A stretch of DNA of 64,000 nucleotides from contig NZ_CALKTC010000084.1 in the NCBI RefSeq assembly GCF_937996225.1, forward strand, positions 47,892-111,891. The letters run 5' to 3'. Below, piece by piece: positions 16,630 through 25,559 of this stretch; position 1 is the stretch's first letter, and each line of letters opens with the position of its first letter. The stretch comes from an uncultured Campylobacter sp. GTDB lineage: Bacteria; Campylobacterota; Campylobacteria; Campylobacterales; Campylobacteraceae. Below the pieces are notes generated by a model. It saw nothing but the letters and a program-made list of their open reading frames with translations. It made no database searches and was not told the origin of the DNA. The translations under genes and the position numbers were made by a program.

Positions 16630-17093
16630 TGAAAATGAGAAAAGGTGCGGCAGTAGGCGGCGGCGTAAGCGGGATAATATTTTTAGCTATTATAATCTTC
16701 GTGATAGTAAAAATAATATATCCTAAATTAAGCGGTGCTAAGGATGAGGTTTTAGTAAAAGCTTATGCAGTCGAGCTTGAAGGCGTATTTAAAGATATAC
16801 AACGCGACTACTTAAATCAAGGAAATTTTCGCGAGCTAAAGAGCATGACGGGCTCCAGACAGTTTAGTGATAGTGATCTAGAAAAAACCGTCACTTTAAA
16901 TCAATCCTTTGATTACGGCGTAGGACCGAAACTCAAAAACGATATGATCTTTTGCGCGACGATCACCTTACGTCAAGATAGTGATGGATATTTTTTCGAG
17001 ACCTCGAATATCAATCGCAACAGGGAGCGATGCGAAGCATTTCATAAAGATACGACTTATATGAAGTTAAATGGCTTTAGGATAGGCAAATAA
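16626..17093 (+). CDS. Single-pass membrane protein, pilin-like layout
   Basis: A 155-residue protein with a short basic N-terminus, one hydrophobic helix (GGGVSGIIFLAIIIFVIVKII, residues 13-33) and an exported domain with two cysteines (FCATITL and RERCEAF) that could pair. The layout is that of a type II pseudopilin or a signal-anchored periplasmic protein, but the pilin GF/E cleavage motif is absent. The base composition turns AT-richer toward its end. Third gene of the coupled trio. Confidence 0.6.
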   Translation: MMKMRKGAAVGGGVSGIIFLAIIIFVIVKIIYPKLSGAKDEVLVKAYAVELEGVFKDIQRDYLNQGNFRELKSMTGSRQFSDSDLEKTVTLNQSFDYGVGPKLKNDMIFCATITLRQDSDGYFFETSNINRNRERCEAFHKDTTYMKLNGFRIGK

Positions 17094-17567
17094 TTTTTAA
17101 AATTTAATCGCGCGACTGCTATGGATTCGTAAAGCGTCCGTGTAGCAAAAGCGCGATAGTGCTAGTGAAGTGCGATAAGCTGTCATTGGCTCGCACCTCG
17201 TGCCAAAAACATGCTAATATTTCAAGAATTCATCTTTATAGGTATTTTTTAAAATTTAGCTTTAAAATTGGCATTTTTACATTTATATTGACAGCTTATC
17301 GGCTAAATTTTAATCATATTTTAGTTTGTAATTCATATCGGTCATGATTTATGCTATTGCGGTTAAATTTATGAGATGGGTGCTTTGAAGCTATGCCCCT
17401 CGCCGTGACGCGATGCGAGCTGAGATTTACGAAAAGCGCCTTATAAAACAAGCGTATTAAAGCAAAATATCAAGATCATCTTAAATTTATGAAATTTGTA
17501 CCCCGAAAACGCGCGGAATTTTATCGGCGCGGGCTTGGGCGCGAGTTTTAAAATCTCTCATAGAATT
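17094..17567. other. AT-rich spacer with an inverted repeat
   Basis: About 470 bp between the small-gene trio and the hydrolase. It contains the 13-bp inverted repeat pair listed separately. An open frame at 17159-17347 has no ribosome site and is not believed. Confidence 0.5.
17173..17301. repeat. 13-bp perfect inverted repeat bounding 129 bp
   Basis: CGATAAGCTGTCA at 17173-17185 is matched exactly by its reverse complement at 17289-17301. The 103-bp interior is AT-rich and has a further TGCCAA / TTGGCA pair, so the whole may fold as a long stem. It could be a small non-autonomous element or just a strong RNA structure; no target duplication is evident. Confidence 0.5.
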
Positions 17568-18275
17568 TTATCGCCGATTCTCAACCGCCGATTTGATCCA
17601 TTTGCGCAAATAATCTAGCTGCTGCGGTGTATGGAACCAATGCTCGCCGTTTTTCATAATGCTTAAGGTGCAATCAAATTGTTGCGTAAAATTTTTAGCG
17701 ATGTAAAGAGGGGTCATATCGTCGTTTTCTGCGTATAGAATTCTACTGGGCGTTTCCCACTTAGTGATCGGATTATTCAAAACAAAACTCCAATATTCCC
17801 AAAAAAGCGGTTGCCCGACATGAGTCAAAATCATCCGCTCTTGCTTCAATCGCTCCTGGCTGATGCCAGCCCTACGCATTATATTTGAAATAACGCATTT
17901 CATATCAAGTATCGGCGAGACGAAGAGGCAGTCGCTAAATTTTTCATCGCGGAAGCTTTGCAGGCTGAACCAGGCTCCTATGCTAACGGCAAACAGCGCG
18001 ATTTCTTCCCAACGCTTCTTTGCATACGATAAAATTTCGCGAAATTCAAAAATAGCGCGTCGCGGATCGCAAGAAGCGGGCTCGTGCCGCCTCTGTCCGT
18101 GACCGGGCAGGTCAAAGCTAATTACCTGCCAGCCTTGCTCACAAACGACGGAAGCCAAAAGCTCCGCATCATCTTTGCTTCCGCCTTGCCCGTGAGCGTA
18201 GATATAAACTTTTTTCGAGCAGCTCCCCCAAACGGCGGCGGGAATGCCACGTATCTCGATCGTGCTCTTTTGCAT
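17568..18275 (-). CDS. Alpha/beta hydrolase
   Basis: A 235-residue alpha/beta hydrolase. HGQGGSKDD (oxyanion loop), FDLPGHGQ, the nucleophile elbow AVSIGAW (Ser, with Ala replacing the first Gly of GxSxG), AENDDMTP with the acid residue, and GEHWFH with the histidine make up the catalytic set. The substrate is unknown; the size suggests a serine aminopeptidase-like or esterase-type enzyme. I start at the ATG at 18275, preceded by AAAGGAACG; the longer frame adds 19 basic residues without a ribosome site. It stands alone between two spacers. Confidence 0.8.
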   Translation of the reverse strand: MQKSTIEIRGIPAAVWGSCSKKVYIYAHGQGGSKDDAELLASVVCEQGWQVISFDLPGHGQRRHEPASCDPRRAIFEFREILSYAKKRWEEIALFAVSIGAWFSLQSFRDEKFSDCLFVSPILDMKCVISNIMRRAGISQERLKQERMILTHVGQPLFWEYWSFVLNNPITKWETPSRILYAENDDMTPLYIAKNFTQQFDCTLSIMKNGEHWFHTPQQLDYLRKWIKSAVENRR

Positions 18276-18780
18276 TTTTCGTTCCTTTAAATTTTTTGCG
18301 CCGCTTACCCGCATTTTGCGGCAACGTCGCAAACTTGAGTAATAAATATTGCTAAAAATTTAATAGCACGCCCTGCTAGACTGTCTGCGATTAGCGATAA
18401 ATTTTAAAATTTTACGCGCGAGCTGCGCCTGCCGCTTTGTTTTAAAATTTAGCCGCATGAAATTTCAGGTGGCATAATTTTTATTCTTGCAGCGCAATTA
18501 AATTTTTATGTCTTAGATTTCTGCAAGCTGAGAAATTTAAAATTTAAGCTCACGCAAATTTTATCGCGACTCGTGCAAAATTTTAAAATTTTACGCCTGC
18601 TTTATTTGCAGGCTGCGCGAATAAATACCGCTTAAATTTTAAATTCCAAGCGGACTCACGCCTTAGAAGTTAAAATTTGCACTAATTTCATAAGCCCCGC
18701 TTAAGATGCGGTTTTTAAAATTTCGGTGCTCGATAGCGCCCGCAATCGCGCCGTGTTCGCTACAATCGCGCCTTAAAAGC
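18276..18780. other. Repeat-rich spacer
   Basis: About 500 bp packed with AATTTTAAAATTT, AAATTTTA and GCGCAAATT words. No gene, tRNA or clear terminator seen. Confidence 0.5.
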
Positions 18781-19317
18781 TTAAAAAATCAATCCCGCGG
18801 CGCCGAGCTTGACCCCTAAAGAGATAACTATCAAAACCCCAAGCCCCGCGAAAAAGCCCGCCAGCACGTCATCTAGCATCACGCCGAGCCCGCCCTTTAC
18901 GTCGCGATCCACGCGCCCGATGATCGAGGGTTTGCGGATGTCAAACGCCCTGAAAAACAGCAGCGCCAAAATCATCGAAAGGATCGATATCCTGCTGCTC
19001 TCAAAGCCCGCGATCAGCTCTCGTAGCGGCAGCGAAAAGATCTCGCCCGCGGGCGCGGCGACGCACATCGCGATCCACACCCCCACGACCTCGTCGATGA
19101 CGATCTCGCTGTTATCGTGTGCGCCTACCCGCCTTTCGTAATCGCTTACGATCTTAAGCGAGACGAAAAAAACGAGACCGGCGCACAAAAACAGCGTCAC
19201 CTCGCCCGCCAGCATCAAGACCACCAGCCCCACTATCCAGCCTGCGATGCTGCCCCAGGTGCCGGGCGCAGGCTTTAGCAGCCCTGCGCCGAAAAATGTA
19301 ACGAAAATTTTATCCAT
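18781..19317 (-). CDS. pgpA: Phosphatidylglycerophosphatase A
   Basis: A 178-residue inner-membrane enzyme that dephosphorylates phosphatidylglycerophosphate to phosphatidylglycerol. It carries the family N-terminus FFGAGLLKPAPGTWGSIAGW, the conserved acidic block HDNSEIVIDEVVGVWIA, and DVKGGLGVMLDDVLAG before the last helix. Four hydrophobic segments are visible. AAAAGGA precedes the ATG. In C. jejuni pgpA also neighbours the sulfurylase-like gene; here a 718-bp repeat-rich spacer separates them. Confidence 0.9.
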   Translation of the reverse strand: MDKIFVTFFGAGLLKPAPGTWGSIAGWIVGLVVLMLAGEVTLFLCAGLVFFVSLKIVSDYERRVGAHDNSEIVIDEVVGVWIAMCVAAPAGEIFSLPLRELIAGFESSRISILSMILALLFFRAFDIRKPSIIGRVDRDVKGGLGVMLDDVLAGFFAGLGVLIVISLGVKLGAAGLIF

Positions 19318-20035
19318 AATTGTCCTTTTAAATTTTGCTTTTTAAAATTTTACCGCTTATTTTAATTAGAGCATCTGCTCGCGTGCGAAAATTTTAAATT
19401 TCGTTCGTGCATGTAGAATTAATTTGTCCGCCTACACGAAATTAATTTTATCCGCTCTCCACAAAATTTTGCTCACTAACGTAGGAATTTTAAAATTCTA
19501 CTCATTTGCGTAAAAATTTTAAAATTTTGCTCGCCTGCGTGGAGATTTCAAACCCGTCCGCAAACACACGGCATTTTGCGTGGGCGAGCAGTCGTTGCGC
19601 TGCATCCGAGTTTTGCGCTGTAACTCGCAGCAACTGCTTAATTTTAAAATTTTAGGTTCGCTTGTCGAAAACTTAAAATTTAGATTTGCCGTACTGCTTT
19701 ACATATCCATCGCACCTTAAAATTTTAAATCCGCTTCGCCGCAAAATTTTACTGCGCCGTTATAAATTTTCTACGAAGCCAAGACTTTAAAATTTAAAGC
19801 TCGTTTTATCGTACCGCTGCTAATGCTCCAACAATTTAGTTTCATTGTACCGCAAAATTTTATGCCAAATCTGCATTCGCCGCTCTTTATTCTACAAAAT
19901 TCCGCGCAGTCCTTTCTTTCTGCACTATGAAATTTTACTTTACGTCTAGCCGCCGTAAATTCTAACGCCGCGAAATTTTACCTTTTGCCTAGATGCCGCA
20001 AATTCCACGTCATTTTTGCGTTGCGCCCTCAAACG
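19318..20035. other. Long repeat-rich spacer between pgpA and the sulfurylase-like gene
   Basis: About 720 bp dominated by AAAATTTTAAAATTT words alternating with GC-rich pieces and CCGCAAAATTTTA. No coding signal seen. In related genomes these two genes are close, so this spacer looks like expansion of the repeat texture. Confidence 0.55.
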
Positions 20036-21943
20036 CTACGTCTTTAGCGCGCTGGTTTGATACAGCTGCATCAGCTGCTCGTAAAACTCGCTCTCGCCGT
20101 GGCTCTGTAAGATCCCGCTGTTTGGAAAAAGCTCGTCGTAGAGCTTTTGCAGATCTGAAAACCGCGCGGGAAAGAGCTCGCTTAAAATCATCGCCGAGAT
20201 CTCTTTACGCATAAAAATCGCGGGTGGCAAAATCCCCGCGCGCAGCAGTGCTTTTAGATTTTGCGTGCGGTAATGCACGTGATGGTGAGCGCCGTGAGGG
20301 CAGTTTTTCGTGCTTACTAGCACCTTACACTTCTCGCAATAGACGTATTCGGGCATCAGCAAAATCTCGATTTCGCCGCGCTTTTGATACTCGTCTAGCA
20401 CCGAATGCACGCCGCCACCTTCGAAAAATAGCTCCATATTTGCGTGATTTTGCCCAAAAATTATTTTGTTTATACCTAAATTTTTCGCAATCGTGCACTG
20501 TAGGGCGGGCTTGCCGTCAAAAATCGCAAGCGAGCCCAGATCGATCATCATGGCGCGTTGCGCAACCAAAAAATTTTGCAGCAAATAGCTTAGCGTTTTT
20601 TTGCGTAGCTCGTAGGGTAGGGCATCCGCACTGTTCGTACCGGTTAAAAAAATCACCACGAAATCCGCCTTATCGATCATATGCCTAATCAGCCGCTCAT
20701 GCACGCGGTGGATCGGATCGGCGCAGGTAAAAAACGCTGAAATTTTAGGCGCGGCAAGCGAGCTTGCGACTTTTTTTATGCGCGCGATTTGCTCTGCAAG
20801 ACCATTTTTTAGCAGCGTGATGCGCCCCTGCACCGCAGTTTGCTCTGCGTATGCGTTTTGAAACACCGAGTCTACGACCTCGCTTGCGCTTGGGGCATAA
20901 ACGTCGCTAACGTCTATGCGCGCGACAAGCTCACAATAGGCGGGATTTGCAGCGGAATTTTTGATGAAATTTTCGGTGGAATTTGAGATAAAATTTCCCG
21001 CCGAATTTGCTACGGATTTTGCATCTGCGCTGCAAACGCGATTGAGTGCGGAATTTTCGGCAAAGCTCTGCGCGGAATTTACCGCAGATTTTTCACTGGA
21101 GCTTTTCTCCGAATCCAAAGCGGCGTTGTTTGCAGATTTTACATCTGTGCTGCGAGTAAAAGTTTGATCATGGCACGCAGCAAGGCTTTCTATATGGTCT
21201 AAGCCCTCGCTTGTGGCGTTTATAGCGCTTTGCGCACTTGCAGTGCGCGCAAAATCCGTGCCGCTTTTCGCAAAGCTCTGCTCGTTTTGCGCCGCGGCAG
21301 AAACTCCATCCTGCAAGTTGCGCGATTCTTTAGCTAGCAAATACGCACCACTTTCGCCGCTAAGCGAATTTTTGGCGCGTTCGGCTATGCCGTCCTTGCT
21401 AAGATAAAGCTCTAAAATATCGCCCTTTTTTGCGTCCGCGCAGGAAAAAACGAAATTTATGCCACATACGCTTAGCTTGCTTGGGCGCAGTAGCTCGCAG
21501 TTCTTGCCGAAAGCGCCGTTTGCGAGCAGGCTCAGGACATTTAGGTCGGAGCGCGAGATCACTATCTTGCGGATTTGCGTTGCGCTATTATTTGCGCCTT
21601 TGCTCTCGCTTCCGGCTTGCTCTGCTTTTAAATTTCTTGCCGCGCCCTTAGCTCGCGCCTCGTCTTTTCTGGCATTGCTCGTCTTTGACATTTTTAAATT
21701 CCGCATCGTTTTTAAATCACGCTTTGCTTTTGAGTTCTGCGATGCTTTTAAATTTTGCTTTGCCTTTAAATTTAGCGCCGCATCGCTCGAAGCTCTTGTA
21801 GCATTTAGAGTTTTTGTGCCATTTGAAATTCCTTCACTTTCAAGCGGTTTTATTTCGTGCAAATTGTCCGCATCGCGCGAAAATCCCATCTCGCCTGCGA
21901 TCCGTACTGGATGCGCGCGGCTATTTTTTTCTTGCGATACCAT
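20036..21943 (-). CDS. ATP-sulfurylase-like protein (Cj1609 type) with two low-complexity inserts
   Basis: The conserved parts match the epsilonproteobacterial sulfate adenylyltransferase-like protein found between pgpA and the HP1021 regulator: a PUA-like N-terminal domain (residues about 123-188, starting IRKIVISRSDLNVLSLLANGAFG) and a nucleotidyltransferase domain from about 395 with CADPIHRVHERL, GTNSADALPYELRKKTL and CPHGAHHHVHYR. Two low-complexity stretches break it: about 20-122 (repeats such as NLKAK, NLKAS) and about 190-335 (Ser/Ala/Asn-rich). I start at ATG 21943, with AAAAGGA upstream, inside the end of the regulator gene (23-bp overlap). Role in sulfur assimilation is uncertain because no APS or PAPS reductase is near. 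Confidence 0.75.
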   Translation of the reverse strand: MVSQEKNSRAHPVRIAGEMGFSRDADNLHEIKPLESEGISNGTKTLNATRASSDAALNLKAKQNLKASQNSKAKRDLKTMRNLKMSKTSNARKDEARAKGAARNLKAEQAGSESKGANNSATQIRKIVISRSDLNVLSLLANGAFGKNCELLRPSKLSVCGINFVFSCADAKKGDILELYLSKDGIAERAKNSLSGESGAYLLAKESRNLQDGVSAAAQNEQSFAKSGTDFARTASAQSAINATSEGLDHIESLAACHDQTFTRSTDVKSANNAALDSEKSSSEKSAVNSAQSFAENSALNRVCSADAKSVANSAGNFISNSTENFIKNSAANPAYCELVARIDVSDVYAPSASEVVDSVFQNAYAEQTAVQGRITLLKNGLAEQIARIKKVASSLAAPKISAFFTCADPIHRVHERLIRHMIDKADFVVIFLTGTNSADALPYELRKKTLSYLLQNFLVAQRAMMIDLGSLAIFDGKPALQCTIAKNLGINKIIFGQNHANMELFFEGGGVHSVLDEYQKRGEIEILLMPEYVYCEKCKVLVSTKNCPHGAHHHVHYRTQNLKALLRAGILPPAIFMRKEISAMILSELFPARFSDLQKLYDELFPNSGILQSHGESEFYEQLMQLYQTSALKT

Positions 21944-22784
21944 ATTTTTTCCTTTTCTCCCAAAGCGATTTTCGCGAAATCCCAAGTGCCGCCGCCAGAT
22001 CGGAGTCGAAATACTCGTCTTGGTGCGCTACGATCGTGAGCTTTACGTATTCTTCGATACTTAAAATTTCACTGCGTTCTTTGTTGCTGCCAAGCGTAAT
22101 TTCGTCGTTAAAGCCCTTTTGCGCGCCGATGGATCCGGCGATTATACGCATGGATTTGGTTTTGCTTAGAAATTTTTCCTTCTGTGCGCCGCTTAGGCTA
22201 TCGAAATCTGGTGCGTAAAAAATCTCCGCGCCGCGTTCTAGCGGCTCAGGGCTTTGCGCGGATAGAATTTTAAGGCGCGATTTTAGCGCGAGTGCGATCT
22301 TAAATACCGTCGCAGCTCGCGCTGCCGCATCGCCGCGCAAAAGAAGCGGGAATTTTATCTGCGCTAAACGCGTGGTCGGTATTTCGCACGAAAGAGAGAT
22401 CTCTTTAAGCAACGCTTCGTAGGCTTCATTTTGCGATTTTAGCGAGCGAAACTGCGCGTAGTGCTCGATCTTTTTTATGAGCTCCTCTATCATAAAAGGC
22501 TTTTGGATATAATCCGTAGCGCCCGCTTTTACGGGGTTTAGCACCGTTTCGCTATCGACGTAGGCGACCATCAAAATTATGATCGAGCGCCTAAATTGCT
22601 CGATCAGCGGATAAAAGCTCGCGCCGCTCCAGCTCGTAGAGAGTAGCACCGCCTCAAACTCCTCCGCAAGGCCCGCCGCGGCTGCTAAACTCGCCGCGTT
22701 AGTGCATTCATGCCCCAGCGCGCCAAGCTTGTTTGCGATACTTTGGGCGAGATAGCTTTCGCTCTCGATTATTAAAATTTTCAT
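21921..22784 (-). CDS. HP1021-type atypical response regulator
   Basis: A 287-residue regulator with an N-terminal receiver domain (1-115), a linker region, and a C-terminal Fis-type helix-turn-helix (ALGISRKSLWEKRKKYGI). The receiver keeps the late lysine (DYIQKPF) but Ser49 (VLLSTSW) stands where the phosphorylated Asp should be, and the early acidic pair is ES, so classical phosphorylation is unlikely. This, the location beside ispDF and the overall layout match the orphan regulators HP1021 of Helicobacter pylori and Cj1608 of C. jejuni. These, as I recall, control replication start and respond to redox state. The start overlaps the ispDF stop by 4 bp (ATGA). Confidence 0.85.
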   Translation of the reverse strand: MKILIIESESYLAQSIANKLGALGHECTNAASLAAAAGLAEEFEAVLLSTSWSGASFYPLIEQFRRSIIILMVAYVDSETVLNPVKAGATDYIQKPFMIEELIKKIEHYAQFRSLKSQNEAYEALLKEISLSCEIPTTRLAQIKFPLLLRGDAAARAATVFKIALALKSRLKILSAQSPEPLERGAEIFYAPDFDSLSGAQKEKFLSKTKSMRIIAGSIGAQKGFNDEITLGSNKERSEILSIEEYVKLTIVAHQDEYFDSDLAAALGISRKSLWEKRKKYGIARKK

Positions 22785-24034
22785 ACGTCCTGCGCCTTTG
22801 CTGCGTGCTTTTGCCAGTCGTAAAATTTTAAGCTTACCGCAGCCTGCGCGGCGATGCCTTCGCTTCTGCCCGTAAATCCCAGCCCTTCGGTCGTGGTCGC
22901 TTTGACATTGACGCGGGCACAGTTTAAAATTTCGCTCAAAGCCTCTTGCATCTGCGCTTTGTGGGCTCCGATCTTCGGGCGTTGTGCGATGATCGTAATA
23001 TCGGCATTTACGAGCTCGTAGCCGTAGTCTCTGACGCGCCGCATTACATTTCGTAACAGCTCCTTGCTGTCCGCGCCTTTAAATTGAGCATCGCTGTCGG
23101 GGAAAAGCTCGCCGATGTCTCCCAGCATCGCTGCGCCGCAAATAGCGTCGATTAGGGCATGGATTGCTACGTCGCCGTCGCTGTGCGCGATCAGCGCGAA
23201 CTCGCATGGAATTTGCACGCCGCCGAGCACGATGCCCGCGCCTTTTTCAAGCGCGTGTACGTCGTAACCCGTACCGCAAAAAATATCGCGCGAGCATGGT
23301 TTTAAATTTAGCGCCGCCAGATCTCTTGCGCGCGTGATCTTAAGCGCGCCCGCTTCGCCTTTTATAAATTCCAACCGTCCGCCCGCGCTGCCGATCGCCG
23401 TGCTGTCGTCGGTAAAAATTTCGCTTCCCTCAAGCGCCTTTTTAAGTAGCGCCGTGCGCGAAAGCTGCGGCGTTTGGATGAGGCGCAGCTCCTCCCGCTT
23501 TACTACGTCCTCGCCGAGATAGGTCGTGTCGTTTACGCCAAGATATGGGCTGATGCAGTCTGCGCCTCCTAAATTTCGTATCAGCGAGGAGATTAGCTCT
23601 GGCGAAATTTGCGCGCGTGCTACGTCGCTTACGAGCACGAGCTCGCTCTCTACGAGCCGTAGCGCGTTTTTTAGCGAGCTTTGGCGATTTGCGCCGCCCG
23701 GGACGAAGTGAAATTTTAAATTTGCAGAGCCGCATTCATACGCGTTGCATTCGATCCCGCCTCGCTCGCTTTGAAATTTATGCTCGCTCGTGTCGCACTC
23801 CGCGCTTTTGCCGCGCGCCGAGGCCAAGCTGCACGCATAGAGGCGCTCGCAATAGCTCACGTCCTCCTCGTTTACGGCGATTATGATTTTTTTAAATGGG
23901 TGCGCCCGCGCAATGCTCTGCGCGACGTATTGCCAAAGCGGCAGCTCTCCCACGCGCAGCCACTGCTTTTTGACGCTCAGCTCAAACCTGCTCGAATCGC
24001 CCGCGGCGAGCAAAATCAGCGATATATCTTTCAA
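22781..24034 (-). CDS. ispDF: Bifunctional IspD/IspF of the MEP isoprenoid pathway
   Basis: A fused enzyme of 417 residues. The IspD half (MEP cytidylyltransferase) has LLAAGDSSRFELSVKKQWL and FVPGGANRQSSLKNAL and the VLVSDVARA block. The IspF half (2-C-methyl-erythritol 2,4-cyclodiphosphate synthase), from about residue 250, has CGTGYDVHALEKG with the metal-binding Asp and His, AHSDGDVAIHALIDAI and TTTEGLGFTGR. Between about residues 66 and 106 a Cys/Ser/Glu-rich stretch interrupts the IspD domain before FVPGGA and looks like an insert. The start is TTG at 24034 behind AAGGA. The gene heads the operon with the HP1021-type regulator, opposite thiC. Confidence 0.92.
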   Translation of the reverse strand: MKDISLILLAAGDSSRFELSVKKQWLRVGELPLWQYVAQSIARAHPFKKIIIAVNEEDVSYCERLYACSLASARGKSAECDTSEHKFQSERGGIECNAYECGSANLKFHFVPGGANRQSSLKNALRLVESELVLVSDVARAQISPELISSLIRNLGGADCISPYLGVNDTTYLGEDVVKREELRLIQTPQLSRTALLKKALEGSEIFTDDSTAIGSAGGRLEFIKGEAGALKITRARDLAALNLKPCSRDIFCGTGYDVHALEKGAGIVLGGVQIPCEFALIAHSDGDVAIHALIDAICGAAMLGDIGELFPDSDAQFKGADSKELLRNVMRRVRDYGYELVNADITIIAQRPKIGAHKAQMQEALSEILNCARVNVKATTTEGLGFTGRSEGIAAQAAVSLKFYDWQKHAAKAQDV

Positions 24035-24251
24035 ATTTTATCCTTGAAATTTTGTTACGAAATTATACGTATTAAAAATGAAAGCAAAATTAATTGCGGC
24101 TTGCACTCTAAATTATCTTAAGCTTAGGTGTAAATTTACGCGGTGCGGCGGTAAAATTTCATCCTACGTTACGAAAATAAACGGCAAAAGAAAAGTAAGG
24201 ATTAATGAAATTTGTTATATTATACGCGCATTTTTAAGAAACGAGGCGAAA

Positions 24252-25559
24252 ATGACCGAAAGCTGCGTATCACAGATCTATTTTGCAAAAAGAGGTGAGC
24301 CGACGCCGCAGATGGGAGAGGTCGCGCAAAGCGAGCGCATGGACGTGCGGGCTTTGTGCGATCTGCTCGCGCAAGGAAGAGCGATCATCCCCGCAAATGT
24401 TAATCACAAAAGCTTAAAGCCCGTCGGTATCGGGCGCGCGCTGCGGTGCAAGATCAACGCCAATATCGGCTCTTCGGGCACGACGAGCGATATTGAGGGC
24501 GAGCTGGAAAAGCTTGAAGCTTGCTTAAAGTACGGCGCCGATACGGTGATGGATCTAAGCACGGGCGGCGATCTGGACGAGATCCGCGCCGCGATAATCG
24601 AGCGCTCGCCCGTACCCATAGGCACGGTGCCGATCTATCAGATGATTCATGAGCTGGGCGATATTAAAAATTTAAAAACGAGCGCTATTCTTAGTACGAT
24701 CGAGAAGCAGGCGCGGCAGGGAGTGGATTATTTCACGATCCACGCGGGCTTTAAGCTCGAGTTTATGCCGTTGCTGTCCCGTCGCAAGATGGGTATCGTA
24801 AGCAGAGGCGGCTCGCTGATAGCGTCGTGGATGATGAAATTTCATAAGCAAAACCCCTTCTACGAAGCGTTTGATGAAATTTGCGATATCTGCGCCGCCT
24901 ACGACGTATCGCTATCTCTGGGCGACGGCTTGCGCCCGGGTTGCTTATACGACGCGACCGATAGGGCGCAGCTTAGCGAGCTTGAAATTTTAGGCGAGCT
25001 AGCCCTGCGCGCGAATGAAAAAAACGTGCAGGTGATGATCGAAGGGCCGGGACATATCCCGTTTAATGAGATCGAGCTTAATATGCAGCTAGAGCGCAAG
25101 CTCTGCCGCGACGCGCCGTTTTACGTGCTGGGGCCGCTTCCGACCGACATCGGCGCGGGCTACGATCACATCAGCTCGGCTATCGGCGGGACTATGGCTG
25201 CGTATTGCGGCGCCAGCATGCTCTGCTACGTAACGCCCAAGGAGCATCTAGGCCTTCCCAATGCAAAAGACGTCAGAGAGGGCATCATCGCGCACAAAAT
25301 CGCCGCTCACGCCGCAGACGTCGCGCTAGGTAAAGCAGGCGCGATAGAGCGTGATCACGAGATGAGCGATGCGAGGTATAATTTTGATTGGAACAGGCAG
25401 TTTGAGCTTAGCTTCGATCCTGCGCATGCGCGCGAGCTGCATGATGAGAGCCTGGGCGATGAAATTTACAAGGGCGCGGAGTTTTGCTCGATGTGCGGGC
25501 CGAAATTTTGCGCATATAAAATCAGTAGAAATTTAACCGAAAATAAGGAGAAAGAATGA
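24252..25559 (+). CDS. thiC: Phosphomethylpyrimidine synthase ThiC
   Basis: ThiC converts AIR to the HMP-P pyrimidine of thiamine in a radical SAM reaction. Seen here are NANIGSSGT, VMDLSTGGDLDEIR, TVPIYQ, DYFTIHAG, SRGGSLIASWM, GDGLRPG, EGPGHIPF, LGPLPTDIGAGYDH and the C-terminal cluster motif CSMCGPKFC. The 435-residue length is normal. ATG 24252 is chosen because GAGGCGAA precedes it; the longer frame adds 58 atypical residues. The leader shows no TPP riboswitch (no CUGAGA box). It overlaps mrp by 4 bp and lies far from the thiS-E cluster. Confidence 0.95.
   Translation: MTESCVSQIYFAKRGEPTPQMGEVAQSERMDVRALCDLLAQGRAIIPANVNHKSLKPVGIGRALRCKINANIGSSGTTSDIEGELEKLEACLKYGADTVMDLSTGGDLDEIRAAIIERSPVPIGTVPIYQMIHELGDIKNLKTSAILSTIEKQARQGVDYFTIHAGFKLEFMPLLSRRKMGIVSRGGSLIASWMMKFHKQNPFYEAFDEICDICAAYDVSLSLGDGLRPGCLYDATDRAQLSELEILGELALRANEKNVQVMIEGPGHIPFNEIELNMQLERKLCRDAPFYVLGPLPTDIGAGYDHISSAIGGTMAAYCGASMLCYVTPKEHLGLPNAKDVREGIIAHKIAAHAADVALGKAGAIERDHEMSDARYNFDWNRQFELSFDPAHARELHDESLGDEIYKGAEFCSMCGPKFCAYKISRNLTENKEKE

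Noticed and set aside
17159..17347. Plus-strand 62-codon frame
   Set aside because: No ribosome site, starts inside the inverted repeat, no recognisable content.
19318..20035. CRISPR-like array in the AAATTTT-rich spacer
   Set aside because: The words are short and irregularly spaced; there is no constant repeat with unique spacers, and no cas gene.
20224..21651. Several long plus-strand frames opposite the sulfurylase-like gene
   Set aside because: Antisense shadows of low-complexity coding DNA; the minus-strand gene has conserved motifs and they do not.
24035..24251. TPP riboswitch before thiC
   Set aside because: The leader lacks the CUGAGA box and paired arms expected of a THI element.
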